Shown here: in pieces, positions 52,830 to 61,343 of the stretch
How positions within the stretch are numbered: the stretch's first letter is position 1
How the letters are laid out: each line of letters opens with the position of its first letter
The notes under the pieces: model-generated
What the model was told of the DNA's origin: nothing
The model's input: only the letters and a program-made list of their open reading frames with translations
Databases searched by the model: none
Translations under genes and position numbers: made by a program
Source of the DNA: Lentibacillus sp. CBA3610
GTDB lineage: Bacteria; Bacillota; Bacilli; Bacillales; Amphibacillaceae
Assembly: GCF_013373365.1 (NCBI RefSeq)
Contig: NZ_CP035925.1
Span: 248,001-312,000, forward strand
Direction: 5' to 3'
DNA length: 64,000 nt

Positions 52830-53753
52830 ATGGCGATATATCATTCTACTAAAGCGTTAATTGGGGACACACCGTTATTAGAGATAACCCATTTCTCCCT
52901 TCCAGAGGGCGTTCGTTTGTATGCGAAGCTGGAATTTTATAATCCGGGCGGCAGTGTGAAAGATCGCTTGGGGCTTGAATTAATTAATAATGCATTGTCC
53001 AGCGGGAAGATCGAACCCGGTGGAACAATTATTGAGCCGACTGCTGGAAATACAGGTATTGGGATGGCACTGGCAGCAATGAATCAGGATTTATCGGTTA
53101 TCTTTTGTGTTCCGGAGCAATTTAGTATTGAGAAACAGCAGCTTATGACAGCGTTGGGCGCAACGATTGTTCATACACCGAGTGATCAGGGTATGGCGGG
53201 TGCGATTGAGAAGACTGAGCAGCTGCTGGATGACATTCCAAACAGTTTTTCACCACAGCAATTTGCAAACCCGGCAAATCCGTACGCATATTATAAAACA
53301 ATCGCACCTGAATTATGGCATGACCTTGATGGTGAGATTGATGTTTTTGTGGCAGGCGCAGGATCCGGGGGTACTTTTATGGGAACATCCAAATATCTGA
53401 AGGAGCAAAAACCGGATATCCGGTCTGTGATTGTGGAGCCCGAGGGATCAATTATTGCCGGTGGAGAGCCTGGTTCACATAAAACAGAAGGAATAGGCAT
53501 GGAATTTTTGCCTGATTTTTTTGACCATTCATTGGTCGATGACGTTTATACGGTAACAGACCGGGATGCATTTTCACTGACGGCACAATTGGCGAAAGAA
53601 GAAGGGTTGCTTGTCGGAAGTTCATCCGGATCAGCAATGTATGCTGCCCTGGAGGAGGCCAGACATGCAAAACCGGGAACAACTATTGTCACCATTTTTC
53701 CGGATGGCAGTGATCGTTACTTGAGTAAGGGTATTTATTCTGATGGGCAGTAG
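52830..53753 (+). CDS. mccA: Cystathionine beta-synthase MccA (O-acetylserine dependent)
   Basis: A fold-II PLP enzyme (307 residues) of the cysteine synthase family, which joins O-acetylserine to homocysteine. The PLP lysine is in NPGGSVKDRLG, the substrate loop is EPTAGNTGIGMA (Thr-Ala-Gly-Asn-Thr-Gly as in MccA/CBS rather than the TSGNTGI of CysK), and the phosphate loop is GAGSGGTFMGTSKYL. ATG 52830 follows AAGAGGTG. It is next to mccB, as in B. subtilis, and lies 15 bp after luxS. Confidence 0.9.
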   Translation: MAIYHSTKALIGDTPLLEITHFSLPEGVRLYAKLEFYNPGGSVKDRLGLELINNALSSGKIEPGGTIIEPTAGNTGIGMALAAMNQDLSVIFCVPEQFSIEKQQLMTALGATIVHTPSDQGMAGAIEKTEQLLDDIPNSFSPQQFANPANPYAYYKTIAPELWHDLDGEIDVFVAGAGSGGTFMGTSKYLKEQKPDIRSVIVEPEGSIIAGGEPGSHKTEGIGMEFLPDFFDHSLVDDVYTVTDRDAFSLTAQLAKEEGLLVGSSSGSAMYAALEEARHAKPGTTIVTIFPDGSDRYLSKGIYSDGQ

Positions 53754-53814
53754 AAATCTCACAGTTCGAATTTCACTTTATCCCAATTAGGGTGAATGGA
53801 AGGGAGAATGGCAT

Positions 53815-54948
53815 ATGCGTGCGAAAACGAAGATGATTCATGGTGGTGTAACAGGGGACGACAAAACAGGTGCTGTATCTGTTCCAATATACCAGGTCAG
53901 CACATATAAGCAAGATTCAGCAGGAAATCCGGGAGATTATGAATATTCCAGGACCGGCAATCCAACCCGTCATGCGCTGGAAAACGTTATTGCTGAATTG
54001 GAAAACGGCGAGTCAGGTTTTGCATTCGGTTCCGGAATGGCTGCCATTACATCGGTCATGATGCTATTTGAAGCGGGTGACCATGTTGTTATGACTGACG
54101 ATGTCTATGGCGGCACCTATCGCCTGATGACCAACGTATTGAACCGATTTAATCTGAGCCATTCCTATGTGGATACAAGTTATCCGGACGATGTCGAAGC
54201 AGCCATTCAAGAAAATACGAAGGCACTGTTTATTGAAACGCCGACAAATCCACTGTTAAAAATCACGGATATTGCAAAAATGAAGGAAATCGCCAAAAAG
54301 CATAACTTGCTGCTGATTGTTGACAATACCTTTGCAACACCGTATTGGCAGCAGCCGCTGAATCTGGGTGCAGACATTGTACTGCACAGTGCAACGAAGT
54401 ATATAGGTGGTCACAGTGATGTTGTGGCAGGGCTTTTAGCAGTGAATTCCGATGATTTGGCAGAAGAGATCCATTTTATTCAAAATTCAGCCGGAGGAGT
54501 ACTAGGACCACAAGATTCATGGCTCCTTATGCGTGGTATCAAAACGCTGGGCATTCGAATGGAAGCCATTGAACGGAATACAGTGAAACTGGTGGAATTT
54601 CTGCAAGGACATGAGAAGGTAAGCACCATCTACTATCCTGGGCTTGAATCACATAGAGGCCATGATATTGCTAAAAATCAGGCAGCTGGTTTTGGCGGGA
54701 TGGTCTCATTCGATGCAGGAAGCGGAGATGAAGCCGAAAAGGTTTTGAGCCGTGTGCACTATTACACACTTGCCGAGAGTCTGGGAGCGGTTGAAAGTCT
54801 TATCTCGGTTCCGGCAAAAATGACACATACTTCGATCCCAGCAGGAAGACGCGCGGAACTGGGGATTACGGACGGGTTGATTCGTATATCAGTCGGGATT
54901 GAAGATGCGGATGATCTGATTGAAGATTTGGCACAAGCGTTGGCATAA
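53815..54948 (+). CDS. mccB: Cystathionine gamma-lyase / homocysteine gamma-lyase MccB
   Basis: A Cys/Met-metabolism PLP enzyme (377 residues) that splits cystathionine to cysteine, ammonia and 2-oxobutyrate. PLP lysine in HSATKYIGGHSDVVAG (about 195), the Tyr-Glu-Tyr-Ser-Arg block DYEYSRTGNPTRHALE (about 42) and the C-terminal LAESLGAVESLI and TDGLIRISVGIED are complete. ATG 53815 follows AAGGGAG. It ends the operon yrrT-luxS-mccA-mccB; a terminator follows. Confidence 0.92.
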   Translation: MRAKTKMIHGGVTGDDKTGAVSVPIYQVSTYKQDSAGNPGDYEYSRTGNPTRHALENVIAELENGESGFAFGSGMAAITSVMMLFEAGDHVVMTDDVYGGTYRLMTNVLNRFNLSHSYVDTSYPDDVEAAIQENTKALFIETPTNPLLKITDIAKMKEIAKKHNLLLIVDNTFATPYWQQPLNLGADIVLHSATKYIGGHSDVVAGLLAVNSDDLAEEIHFIQNSAGGVLGPQDSWLLMRGIKTLGIRMEAIERNTVKLVEFLQGHEKVSTIYYPGLESHRGHDIAKNQAAGFGGMVSFDAGSGDEAEKVLSRVHYYTLAESLGAVESLISVPAKMTHTSIPAGRRAELGITDGLIRISVGIEDADDLIEDLAQALA

Positions 54949-54957
54949 TATTTTGCG

Positions 54958-54985
54958 GGCAGTCTTTTGAAAGGCTGTCTTTTTT
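54958..54985 (+). terminator. Terminator of the yrrT-mccB operon
   Basis: GGCAGTC / GGCTGTC (G-U pairs) around TTTTGAAA, followed by TTTTTT. Confidence 0.72.
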
Positions 54986-55000
54986 CTGGTGAAAAGTTAA

Positions 55001-55122
55001 GATATGAGCAGAAGAGAGGGAAATATCACCAGAAAAAAAGCGATATCGACAGAAGAAGGAAAATATCAGCAGAACAGAGACTATATCGACAGAAGAAAAG
55101 AATTATCAGCAGAACTCCGATT
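55001..55122. repeat. 20-bp-period array (ATATCAGCAGAA core), 6 copies
   Basis: Units start at 55002, 55023, 55043, 55063, 55083 and 55103, alternating ATATCAGCAGAA-like and ATATCGACAGAA-like, so there is also a 40-bp super-period. The array directly follows the terminator of the previous operon. A related array lies at 59749-59826. Confidence 0.85.
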
Positions 55123-55180
55123 CGTTTTTATTCTAAAATTTATGCTAAAATGGAACAAAACGAATGGGAGGAATGAGTCG

Positions 55181-56548
55181 ATGAGTAAGCAGGCACTACA
55201 GTATTTATCCGAAAACCGTGAACAGCTGCTGGACAAGCTAAATCAGTTTTTATCGATTCCAAGCGTCAGCACGGATAGTGTACATAAAAATGATATTAAA
55301 GAAGCGGCAAACTTTTTGGAATCCTATCTGAATGATATCGGATTTGATCAAGTTGAACAGCAGGATACTGGCGGTCATCCGCTGGTATATGCTGAATATA
55401 ACCAGGCTGGCCCTGAAGCACCGACTGTATTATTTTACGGTCATTATGATGTGCAACCTGTCGACCCGATCGATCAATGGAAGAGTGACCCGTTTAAACC
55501 CGAAGTCCGGGATGGGCGTTTATATGCTCGTGGTGCAAGTGATGACAAAGGACAGGTATTCATGCATCTGGCTGTTTTTGAGGCTTATATGAATACGGAG
55601 GGAAAACTGCCGTTAAATGTAAAAGTCTGTATTGAAGGTGAAGAAGAGATCGGCAGTGAAAACCTTTACGATGTGCTGCATGATAAAAAAGAACAGTTTC
55701 ATGCTGATTTTGCCGTCATTTCAGATTCAGGGATGGTTGCCGAAAATCAGCCGACGATTCTATATGGACTGAAAGGATTCACAGGCATCGAAATCAGTGT
55801 GACCGGACCTGATCATGATTTGCATTCAGGCATGTATGGCGGTGCAGTCCGCAACCCAATCATGGCACTGAATCACATTTTGGCATCCATGAAGAACGAG
55901 GAAGAAGTTGTTACGGTTGATGGTTTTTACGATAGTGTTGAACCGCTTTCCGATGATGAACGGGATTTGATCAGAAATGTAGAGGGCGAGGATTATCCGA
56001 AAGCAACAGGCGTAACGGAAACCGCCTCTGAAAAAGGCTACACGGCGAAAGAACACACCATGGGCCGGCCGACATTTGAAATAAACGGCATGTACGGTGG
56101 GTATCAAGGAGAAGGGACAAAGACGATTATCCCGTCAACTGCAACCGCAAAAATCACCTGCCGGCTCGTTCCCGGTCAGGACCCGGAAAAAATTCAGGAA
56201 CTGCTGGAAAAACATGTCCATAAGGTTGCGCCATCCGGTATAACGGTTGATGTCAAGAAAGAAAAATTGTCAGCTAAAGCGTATAAGGTTGAACCTGATA
56301 ATCCGCTAATCAAAAAAGCTGCCAAAAGTTATACTGAATCATTTGGAAAAGAGACGGTCTATGTTCGAATGGGAGGGTCTATCCCGGTTGTTGAATGGAT
56401 CGAGGGTATTTACGATATTCCGATTGTTTTACTCGGATTCGGTACACCGGATGACCGACTGCATTCACCAAATGAAAGTTTCCCTTTGGACAGTTTTGAT
56501 AAAGGTATGGAAACACTGGTACGCTACTGGGCAGAAGTCAATGCATAA
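55181..56548 (+). CDS. M20-family dipeptidase
   Basis: A zinc metallo-dipeptidase of 455 residues (M20A/carnosinase-like). Metal and active residues are in FYGHYDVQPVDP (His, Asp at about 85-87), RGASDDKGQ (Asp at about 119), EGEEEIGSEN (Glu-Glu) and SDSGMVAENQP (Asp), with a late His in DDRLHSPNE (about 430). A dimerisation lid domain is inserted between about 185 and 380. ATG 55181 follows GGGAGG; the open frame reaching back to 55004 runs through the tandem array and is not real. Cytoplasmic. Confidence 0.91.
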   Translation: MSKQALQYLSENREQLLDKLNQFLSIPSVSTDSVHKNDIKEAANFLESYLNDIGFDQVEQQDTGGHPLVYAEYNQAGPEAPTVLFYGHYDVQPVDPIDQWKSDPFKPEVRDGRLYARGASDDKGQVFMHLAVFEAYMNTEGKLPLNVKVCIEGEEEIGSENLYDVLHDKKEQFHADFAVISDSGMVAENQPTILYGLKGFTGIEISVTGPDHDLHSGMYGGAVRNPIMALNHILASMKNEEEVVTVDGFYDSVEPLSDDERDLIRNVEGEDYPKATGVTETASEKGYTAKEHTMGRPTFEINGMYGGYQGEGTKTIIPSTATAKITCRLVPGQDPEKIQELLEKHVHKVAPSGITVDVKKEKLSAKAYKVEPDNPLIKKAAKSYTESFGKETVYVRMGGSIPVVEWIEGIYDIPIVLLGFGTPDDRLHSPNESFPLDSFDKGMETLVRYWAEVNA

Positions 56549-56663
56549 TGTTATTGTTTTTATCCTGCATCGCGGATTGAATGGTTATTGTAAATATAAG
56601 CTGTTTTGATGTAAAAAAATCGGGTAACACACAATTAGATACGAAAGTGTAGGGGGTTATTAT

Positions 56664-57422
56664 ATGCGATATGCAGTCGTTACCGGTGTCTCGAAAGGGT
56701 TAGGGGAATCCCTTGCTAAGCTATTGATGGACTCAGGCATTCATGTAGTGGGGGTCTCCCGCAGCAAGAATGACAAACTGACGGCATTTGCAACTGAAAA
56801 TAATGTTACTTACCAGCATTATTCCGTTGATTTGGGTGATCTGGAAACAGCAGAGCAAACCTTTCAGGAAATCAGCGAGGATATATTTTCCCGGCAGCCT
56901 GATACGGTTTATTTAATAAACAATGCAGCGGTGGTGGAACCGATTGATAAATCCATGAATACAAAAAGTGCTGATGTAGCACATCACATCCAGGTGAATA
57001 CGACCGTGCCAATCATATTAACGAATTTATTTCTGAAACAAGCTGCCGAGCAGGATGTCAGATTTATTGGGACAACCATTTCCTCAGGTGCAGCGGAAAG
57101 ACCTGTATATGGCTGGAGTGCCTATTGTTCCTCGAAGGCCAGTATTAATATGTATACGAAAACGGCAGCGTTGGAACAGGATCAATTGAAAACCCAAAGT
57201 AAAGTTATCGCATTCAGTCCTGGGATTATGGACACCCAAATGCAGGAGAGAATTCGTCAGAGCGATGAGGATGCATTTAGAGATGTTGATCAGTTCCGTG
57301 GTTATAAGGAAAATAATAAGCTGAAGGATACTGATACAGTAGGTGGCGTGCTCGTTGATACTTTGACAGATGAGACCAGTATCGTTAATGGAAAAATCTA
57401 TAACGTCGCCGACTATTTTTAA
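56664..57422 (+). CDS. yueD: (S)-benzoin-forming benzil reductase / SDR (YueD)
   Basis: A classical short-chain dehydrogenase of 252 residues. The cofactor motif is TGVSKGLGESLAKLL (Gly-x3-Gly-x-Gly at about 8-14), the NNAAVVEP block follows at about 88, and the catalytic Ser-Tyr-Lys is in SSGAAERPVYGWSAYCSSKA (Tyr-x3-Lys). The overall text matches the YueD type, known to reduce benzil, though the natural substrate is likely a different carbonyl. ATG 56664 follows GGGGG. It is a single gene. Confidence 0.88.
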   Translation: MRYAVVTGVSKGLGESLAKLLMDSGIHVVGVSRSKNDKLTAFATENNVTYQHYSVDLGDLETAEQTFQEISEDIFSRQPDTVYLINNAAVVEPIDKSMNTKSADVAHHIQVNTTVPIILTNLFLKQAAEQDVRFIGTTISSGAAERPVYGWSAYCSSKASINMYTKTAALEQDQLKTQSKVIAFSPGIMDTQMQERIRQSDEDAFRDVDQFRGYKENNKLKDTDTVGGVLVDTLTDETSIVNGKIYNVADYF

Positions 57423-57614
57423 ATATTGGGTGAAATGATTACTCGGTCTCAATTGCTTGGTGGCTCAGTTGTTCTTATTCCTCTTTATCATGAGCACAAC
57501 CAGGAAATGCAAAGTAATCATATAGCAGCCGAAATGATATGCAGCTGTTTGCACTGCAGGCGCTCAAATTTGAGGAAGTCCGCTGAACTGAGCAAAAACG
57601 CCCGGCACAAGCTG

Positions 57615-57800
57615 CTGTTTGGCGTTTTTGCTCTGAATTTCACCGATTCCCTGTCGTTGCGTTTAGCTCTCTAAACTTCGGTGATTCCTTGTCAACGTTC
57701 GGCATTTTTGTTCAGAACTTTGGCGTTTTCACTCTGAACTTCGGCGTTTTTGCAAGATTGTTTGGCGTTTCCAGCTAAAACTTTGGCGTTTCATTGAAAA
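57615..57800. repeat. 21-bp-period array (TTGGCGTTT core), about 9 units
   Basis: GGCGTTT or close variants start at 57621, 57642, 57659, 57680, 57701, 57722, 57743, 57764 and 57785; all steps are 21 bp except one of 17 (a 4-bp loss). Between cores the text is mostly TTTGCTCTGAACTTC. It is the complement-oriented version of the array at 15539-15646. Confidence 0.88.
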
Positions 57801-57810
57801 GAGTTCGTAA

Positions 57811-58010
57811 CTGACCCTAAATCCCCGATTCTGTTCAACTAACATTCAGTGGGTTAAAAGCGCCCCACTGAATGAAGTTTCACTTTTCCCCGGATATAAA
57901 GGTCAGTAATCCGCCAAAATACGGCGGCCAACTGACCCTAAATCCCCGATTCTGTTCAACTAACATTCAGCGGAGAGACCCGTTCCGCTGAATGAAGTTT
58001 CACTTTATGG
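57811..58010. repeat. Direct duplication with hairpins, upstream of map
   Basis: CTGACCCTAAATCCCCGATT then CTGTTCAACTAACATTCAG occurs at 57811 and again at 57932, each followed by a hairpin (CATTCAGTGGG / CCCCACTGAATG and CATTCAGCGG / CCGCTGAATG) and AAGTTTCACTTT. Between the copies is a hairpin GGTCAGT-AAT-CCGCC / GGCGG-CCA-ACTGACC. A 3' end remnant (GCACTGAATGAAGTTTCACC) is at 62803-62823. Confidence 0.85.
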
Positions 58011-58095
58011 TACAATTGTTGAAGTGAATTGGATGGAACGTGCAATTTTTGCATATTCATATCATAAGAAGATTTTGCAGAAGGGGACGAAAGAT

Positions 58096-58848
58096 ATGAT
58101 TACACGTAAAAGTCAACGCGAAATTGAGAAAATGCAGGCTGCGGGTGACATACTTGTCAAATGTCATAAGGAAATAGCTAACATAATTAAACCGGGAATC
58201 ACCACAATGGAGATTGACACGTTTGTAGAAAATTTCCTGGCTGATCATGGCGCAACACCTGAACAGAAAGGCTTTAGCGGTTATCCATATGCTACATGCG
58301 CCTCGGTGAATGATGAAATATGCCATGGCTTTCCCCGGCAGGAAAAGCTCGTTGACGGCGATATTGTCACGATTGATATGGTTGTCAACATGAACGGGGG
58401 ACTGGCCGACTCTGCTTGGACGTATAAAGTTGGAGCACTTGATGAAGCAGGCGAAAAACTTTTGGATGTTACGAAAACGTCACTATACAAAGGGATTGAG
58501 CAGGCCCAGTCAGGCAATCGAATCGGGGATATCGGGCATGCAATTCAGACATATGCTGAAGGAGAAGGCTTTTCGGTTGTACGTGATTTTACCGGACATG
58601 GTATTGGACCGACTTTGCATGAAGAACCGCATATTCCTCATTTTGGGCTGCCAAATAAAGGAACACGGCTTAAAGAAGGTATGGTCATTACAATCGAACC
58701 GATGATTAATGAAGGCAGCTGGCAAAGCAAAATGGATTCCAATAATTGGACAGCTCGCACAGTTGATCAAGGACGCTCAGCACAATATGAACATACGGTA
58801 GTTATTACAAAAGATGGCCCGTTATTGACAACGGATCAGGATAAGTGA
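58096..58848 (+). CDS. map: Type I methionine aminopeptidase
   Basis: A 250-residue metallo-aminopeptidase removing the first methionine from new proteins. The five metal ligands are seen in IDMVVNMNGGLADSAWTY (two Asp), DFTGHGIGPTLHE (His), TIEPMIN (Glu) and QYEHTVVI (Glu). ATG 58096 follows AAGGGG; an open frame back to 58024 has no site. It stands outside the ribosomal protein cluster, so it is probably the second, MapB/YflG-like copy. Confidence 0.92.
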   Translation: MITRKSQREIEKMQAAGDILVKCHKEIANIIKPGITTMEIDTFVENFLADHGATPEQKGFSGYPYATCASVNDEICHGFPRQEKLVDGDIVTIDMVVNMNGGLADSAWTYKVGALDEAGEKLLDVTKTSLYKGIEQAQSGNRIGDIGHAIQTYAEGEGFSVVRDFTGHGIGPTLHEEPHIPHFGLPNKGTRLKEGMVITIEPMINEGSWQSKMDSNNWTARTVDQGRSAQYEHTVVITKDGPLLTTDQDK

Positions 58849-58945
58849 GTTTAAGGTTTGGGGAAATGTATTCAATTTTCTTTAGTGTTTTATCTTAGGT
58901 AATATTATGCTGAATACTCAGCTTTTGCAGGAAGGGGAGCTGCAA

Positions 58946-59710
58946 GTGCGTGTCGTTTCAATTTGCCCGAGTAACACGGAAGTAGTGGAATATCTTGGTA
59001 AGACTGATTTGCTGGTTGGTGTTGATAATTATTCCGACTGGCCCTCAGACGTTCTCGAATTATCGAAAGTCGGCCCGGATCTCTCAATTGATATGGATAA
59101 GGTGGAAGCATTAAATCCTGATTTAGTACTGGCATCACTGAGCGTTCCTGGCATGGAAAAAAATATTGAAGCCCTCGATGAACGGAAATTGCCTTATATT
59201 ATATTAAACCCCAGTTCATTGAATGATATTGCTGATGATATCGAGACAGTCGGTATTGCATTAGGTGAAAAAGAACGAGGTAAAAAGAAGGCGGCTGCTT
59301 TTCGTGAAGAAATTGAACGCTTACGTGAACAGGCTGCAATGAGGAAACAAAAACCTTCTTTATATTGGGAGTGGTGGCCAAAGCCAATATTCACCCCGGG
59401 TAATAGTAATTGGCTGACTGAAATCAGCCGTTTGGCAGGCGGCAGAAATATCTTTGATACGGAAGATGAAGCGAGCGTTCAGACAGGTTGGGATGATGTA
59501 AAAGAACGGGATCCCGACCATATTTGTATGGTGTGGGTAGGTGTGAAAGAGTCGAAAATGCGGCCGGAGCTTGTACGAAGGAGGCCTGGTTGGGAGGATA
59601 TGAAAGCTATTCAGGAGGATAATATTCATGTTCTCGAAGAATCGCTTTTTTGCAGACCGTCACCAAGACTGCTGGAAGGGCTCCATAAATTGATAGCCAT
59701 ATTGGACTAA
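58946..59710 (+). CDS. Cobalamin-binding (BtuF-like) protein, no signal peptide
   Basis: A 254-residue protein of the periplasmic-binding fold for cobalamin or haem: RVVSICPSNTEVVEYLGKTD then LLVGVDNYSDWP, ALNPDLVLASLSVPGMEK, and ILNPSSLNDIADDI. The start GTG 58946 follows GAAGGGG. There is no signal peptide or lipobox, so unlike transport-linked relatives it appears cytoplasmic. No permease or ATPase gene is near. It may serve as a cobalamin chaperone; the window also holds the cobalamin enzyme QueG. Confidence 0.78.
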   Translation: MRVVSICPSNTEVVEYLGKTDLLVGVDNYSDWPSDVLELSKVGPDLSIDMDKVEALNPDLVLASLSVPGMEKNIEALDERKLPYIILNPSSLNDIADDIETVGIALGEKERGKKKAAAFREEIERLREQAAMRKQKPSLYWEWWPKPIFTPGNSNWLTEISRLAGGRNIFDTEDEASVQTGWDDVKERDPDHICMVWVGVKESKMRPELVRRRPGWEDMKAIQEDNIHVLEESLFCRPSPRLLEGLHKLIAILD

Positions 59711-59735
59711 AAACCCCTGAACTTGGGGTTTTTTA
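59711..59735 (+). terminator. Terminator of the cobalamin-binding gene
   Basis: AACCCC / GGGGTT around TGAACT, then TTTT. Confidence 0.8.
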
Positions 59736-59748
59736 AATTTTTTCCGAG

Positions 59749-59826
59749 ATATTGGCAGAGGTATAGTAATATCACCGGAAGAGCTGGGGTATCGGCAGAA
59801 GAGAGAAAGAATCAGCACAAAGGGAG
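59749..59826. repeat. 20-bp-period array (ATAT-x-GGCAGA core), 4 units
   Basis: Units start at 59749, 59769, 59789 and 59809, each with ATATTGGCAGAGG or a near version (ATATCACCGGAAG, GTATCGGCAGAAG, GAATCAGCACAAA). It is of the same kind as the array at 55001. It ends just before the nhaC stop. Confidence 0.72.
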
Positions 59827-59851
59827 AAGCATCTCCCTTTGATTGTTCTAA

Positions 59852-61216
59852 TTACTTTTTCAATGCTCTTCCGCTAAAAACCATCGTAATGAGCGGACTC
59901 AGCAGGCAGAAGAATGCAAACGGCAAGTAGGTCAGTACCGGGACCCCCAGAACGTCAGCGATAAAGACGCCACAGACACTCCAGGGGACGAGCGGGTTGA
60001 TAACTGTTCCGGCATCCTCCAATGTTCGGGAAAGAACTTTATTGGATAGACCTGCTTTCTGATAAACGCCTTTAAATGTTTCACCGGTTAACATAACAGA
60101 GAGATATTGTTCACCAATCAACACGTTGACACCAATGGCTGTTCCGGCTGTTGATATAACAATTGTCCGTACTTTTTGCAGTTTTTCCTGGAATGAAGAC
60201 AAAATGGATGGGATGATGCCGGTCACGAATAATAATCCGCCAAACCCAAGTGCCAAAATGACAAGTGAAATCGTGAACAGCATGCTGTTGATGCCGCCTT
60301 TTGTTAACAAGCTGTCAACAGGTTCAAAGCCGGTTGCAGCTGTATAGCCGTTGAACCAGATAGCCCAAATATCCGTCCAGGAAAGTCCGCTCGTTATACT
60401 TGCAATTAACGTCGCTATCACACTGCTGATAGCCAGCGAAATGAATGCCGGAATACGAAAAATAGTTGCCATAACCAGGATGATGAGCGGTATCCATGAT
60501 GTCCAGTGTATTAATCCGGTTGTTTCAAGGCCTGCCATATACATATCAAGATTTCTCACTGATATAGCTTCGTCAGGTGAAAGAATGGCAAACAATATAA
60601 ATGAAATTAAGAATGCCGGGATTGTTGTCAGGCTCATATGCTTAATGTGGTCGAATAAATCGACTCTCACAATCGTAGAAGCCAGGTTGGTTGTATCCGA
60701 TAATGGCGACATTTTATCACCGAAAAATGCTCCGGAAACGATTGCGCCGGCCGTGATCGCCATCGAGGCATCCATGGCGCTCCCCATTCCGATAAATGCA
60801 ACCCCGATTGTTGCGGTAGTTGTCAGTGAGCTGCCCAGTGAGACCCCAATGACTGCTGTAACAGCAAATGTAATCGCATAAAACCATGTTCCGCCAATTA
60901 ACGTAAAGCCGGTACTGATCAGGACAGGTATTGTTCCACTGATCATCCAGCTGCTGATTAAAATCCCGATTAATAAAAAGAGGAAAACGGCAGCCATACC
61001 TGATCTGGCACCAGCAATCATCCCCTCTTCAAGATCTTTGTACGAAATACGCCGGAAAAGCCCGTACGCAACTGTCAGCAACAAGGCAATCAAGATTGGA
61101 ACATGCGGCTCTGTTCCTAAGCCAATAAGAAAATAACTGATAAGACCTACTGTTAAAATAAAGAATAAAATCGATTCACTTAGAGCTGGATGATATTTTG
61201 GCTGTATTGGAAACAT
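59852..61216 (-). CDS. nhaC: NhaC-family Na+/H+ antiporter-like transporter, tyrosine T-box controlled
   Basis: A 454-residue permease with about 12 membrane segments. The NhaC block SGAFFGDKMSPLSDTTNLAS (about 160-179) is complete, and IGVSLGSSLTTTATIGVAFI precedes it. The name implies sodium/proton exchange, but the gene sits behind a T-box read here as tyrosine-specific, and NhaC-like genes with that control have been proposed to move tyrosine. So an amino acid (or Na+/tyrosine) transporter is the better guess. ATG 61216 is preceded by AAAGGGGGG. A copy of the ~100-bp repeat lies between the T-box terminator and the gene. Confidence 0.85.
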   Translation of the reverse strand: MFPIQPKYHPALSESILFFILTVGLISYFLIGLGTEPHVPILIALLLTVAYGLFRRISYKDLEEGMIAGARSGMAAVFLFLLIGILISSWMISGTIPVLISTGFTLIGGTWFYAITFAVTAVIGVSLGSSLTTTATIGVAFIGMGSAMDASMAITAGAIVSGAFFGDKMSPLSDTTNLASTIVRVDLFDHIKHMSLTTIPAFLISFILFAILSPDEAISVRNLDMYMAGLETTGLIHWTSWIPLIILVMATIFRIPAFISLAISSVIATLIASITSGLSWTDIWAIWFNGYTAATGFEPVDSLLTKGGINSMLFTISLVILALGFGGLLFVTGIIPSILSSFQEKLQKVRTIVISTAGTAIGVNVLIGEQYLSVMLTGETFKGVYQKAGLSNKVLSRTLEDAGTVINPLVPWSVCGVFIADVLGVPVLTYLPFAFFCLLSPLITMVFSGRALKK

Positions 61217-61242
61217 GATGAAACCCCCCTTTAGTGTTAAGA

Positions 61243-61330
61243 AAAACTCGAGTGCCGCCCCGTCTTTCCAGAGGTCAGATGCCGGAAGTCAAACTTGAAG
61301 AAATCGGCTCCTGAAATAATAAACTTTCCT
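61243..61330. repeat. Dispersed ~100-bp repeat, copy D (inverted, partial)
   Basis: It reads AAAAACTCGAGTGCCGCCCC then GTCTTTCCAGAGGTCAGATG, then TTGAAGAAATCGGCTC. It shares order and orientation with copy C, but the second half of the hairpin is missing. It lies inside the nhaC leader. Confidence 0.72.
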
Positions 61331-61343
61331 GACTTTTAAAAAT

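Noticed and set aside
55004..55180. 59-codon N-terminal extension of the M20 dipeptidase
   Set aside because: The extension is a translation of the 20-bp array; a good ribosome site precedes ATG 55181.
59852..61216. Plain Na+/H+ antiporter for salt tolerance
   Set aside because: The tyrosine T-box in front makes an amino acid transport role more likely, so the simple reading was not adopted.
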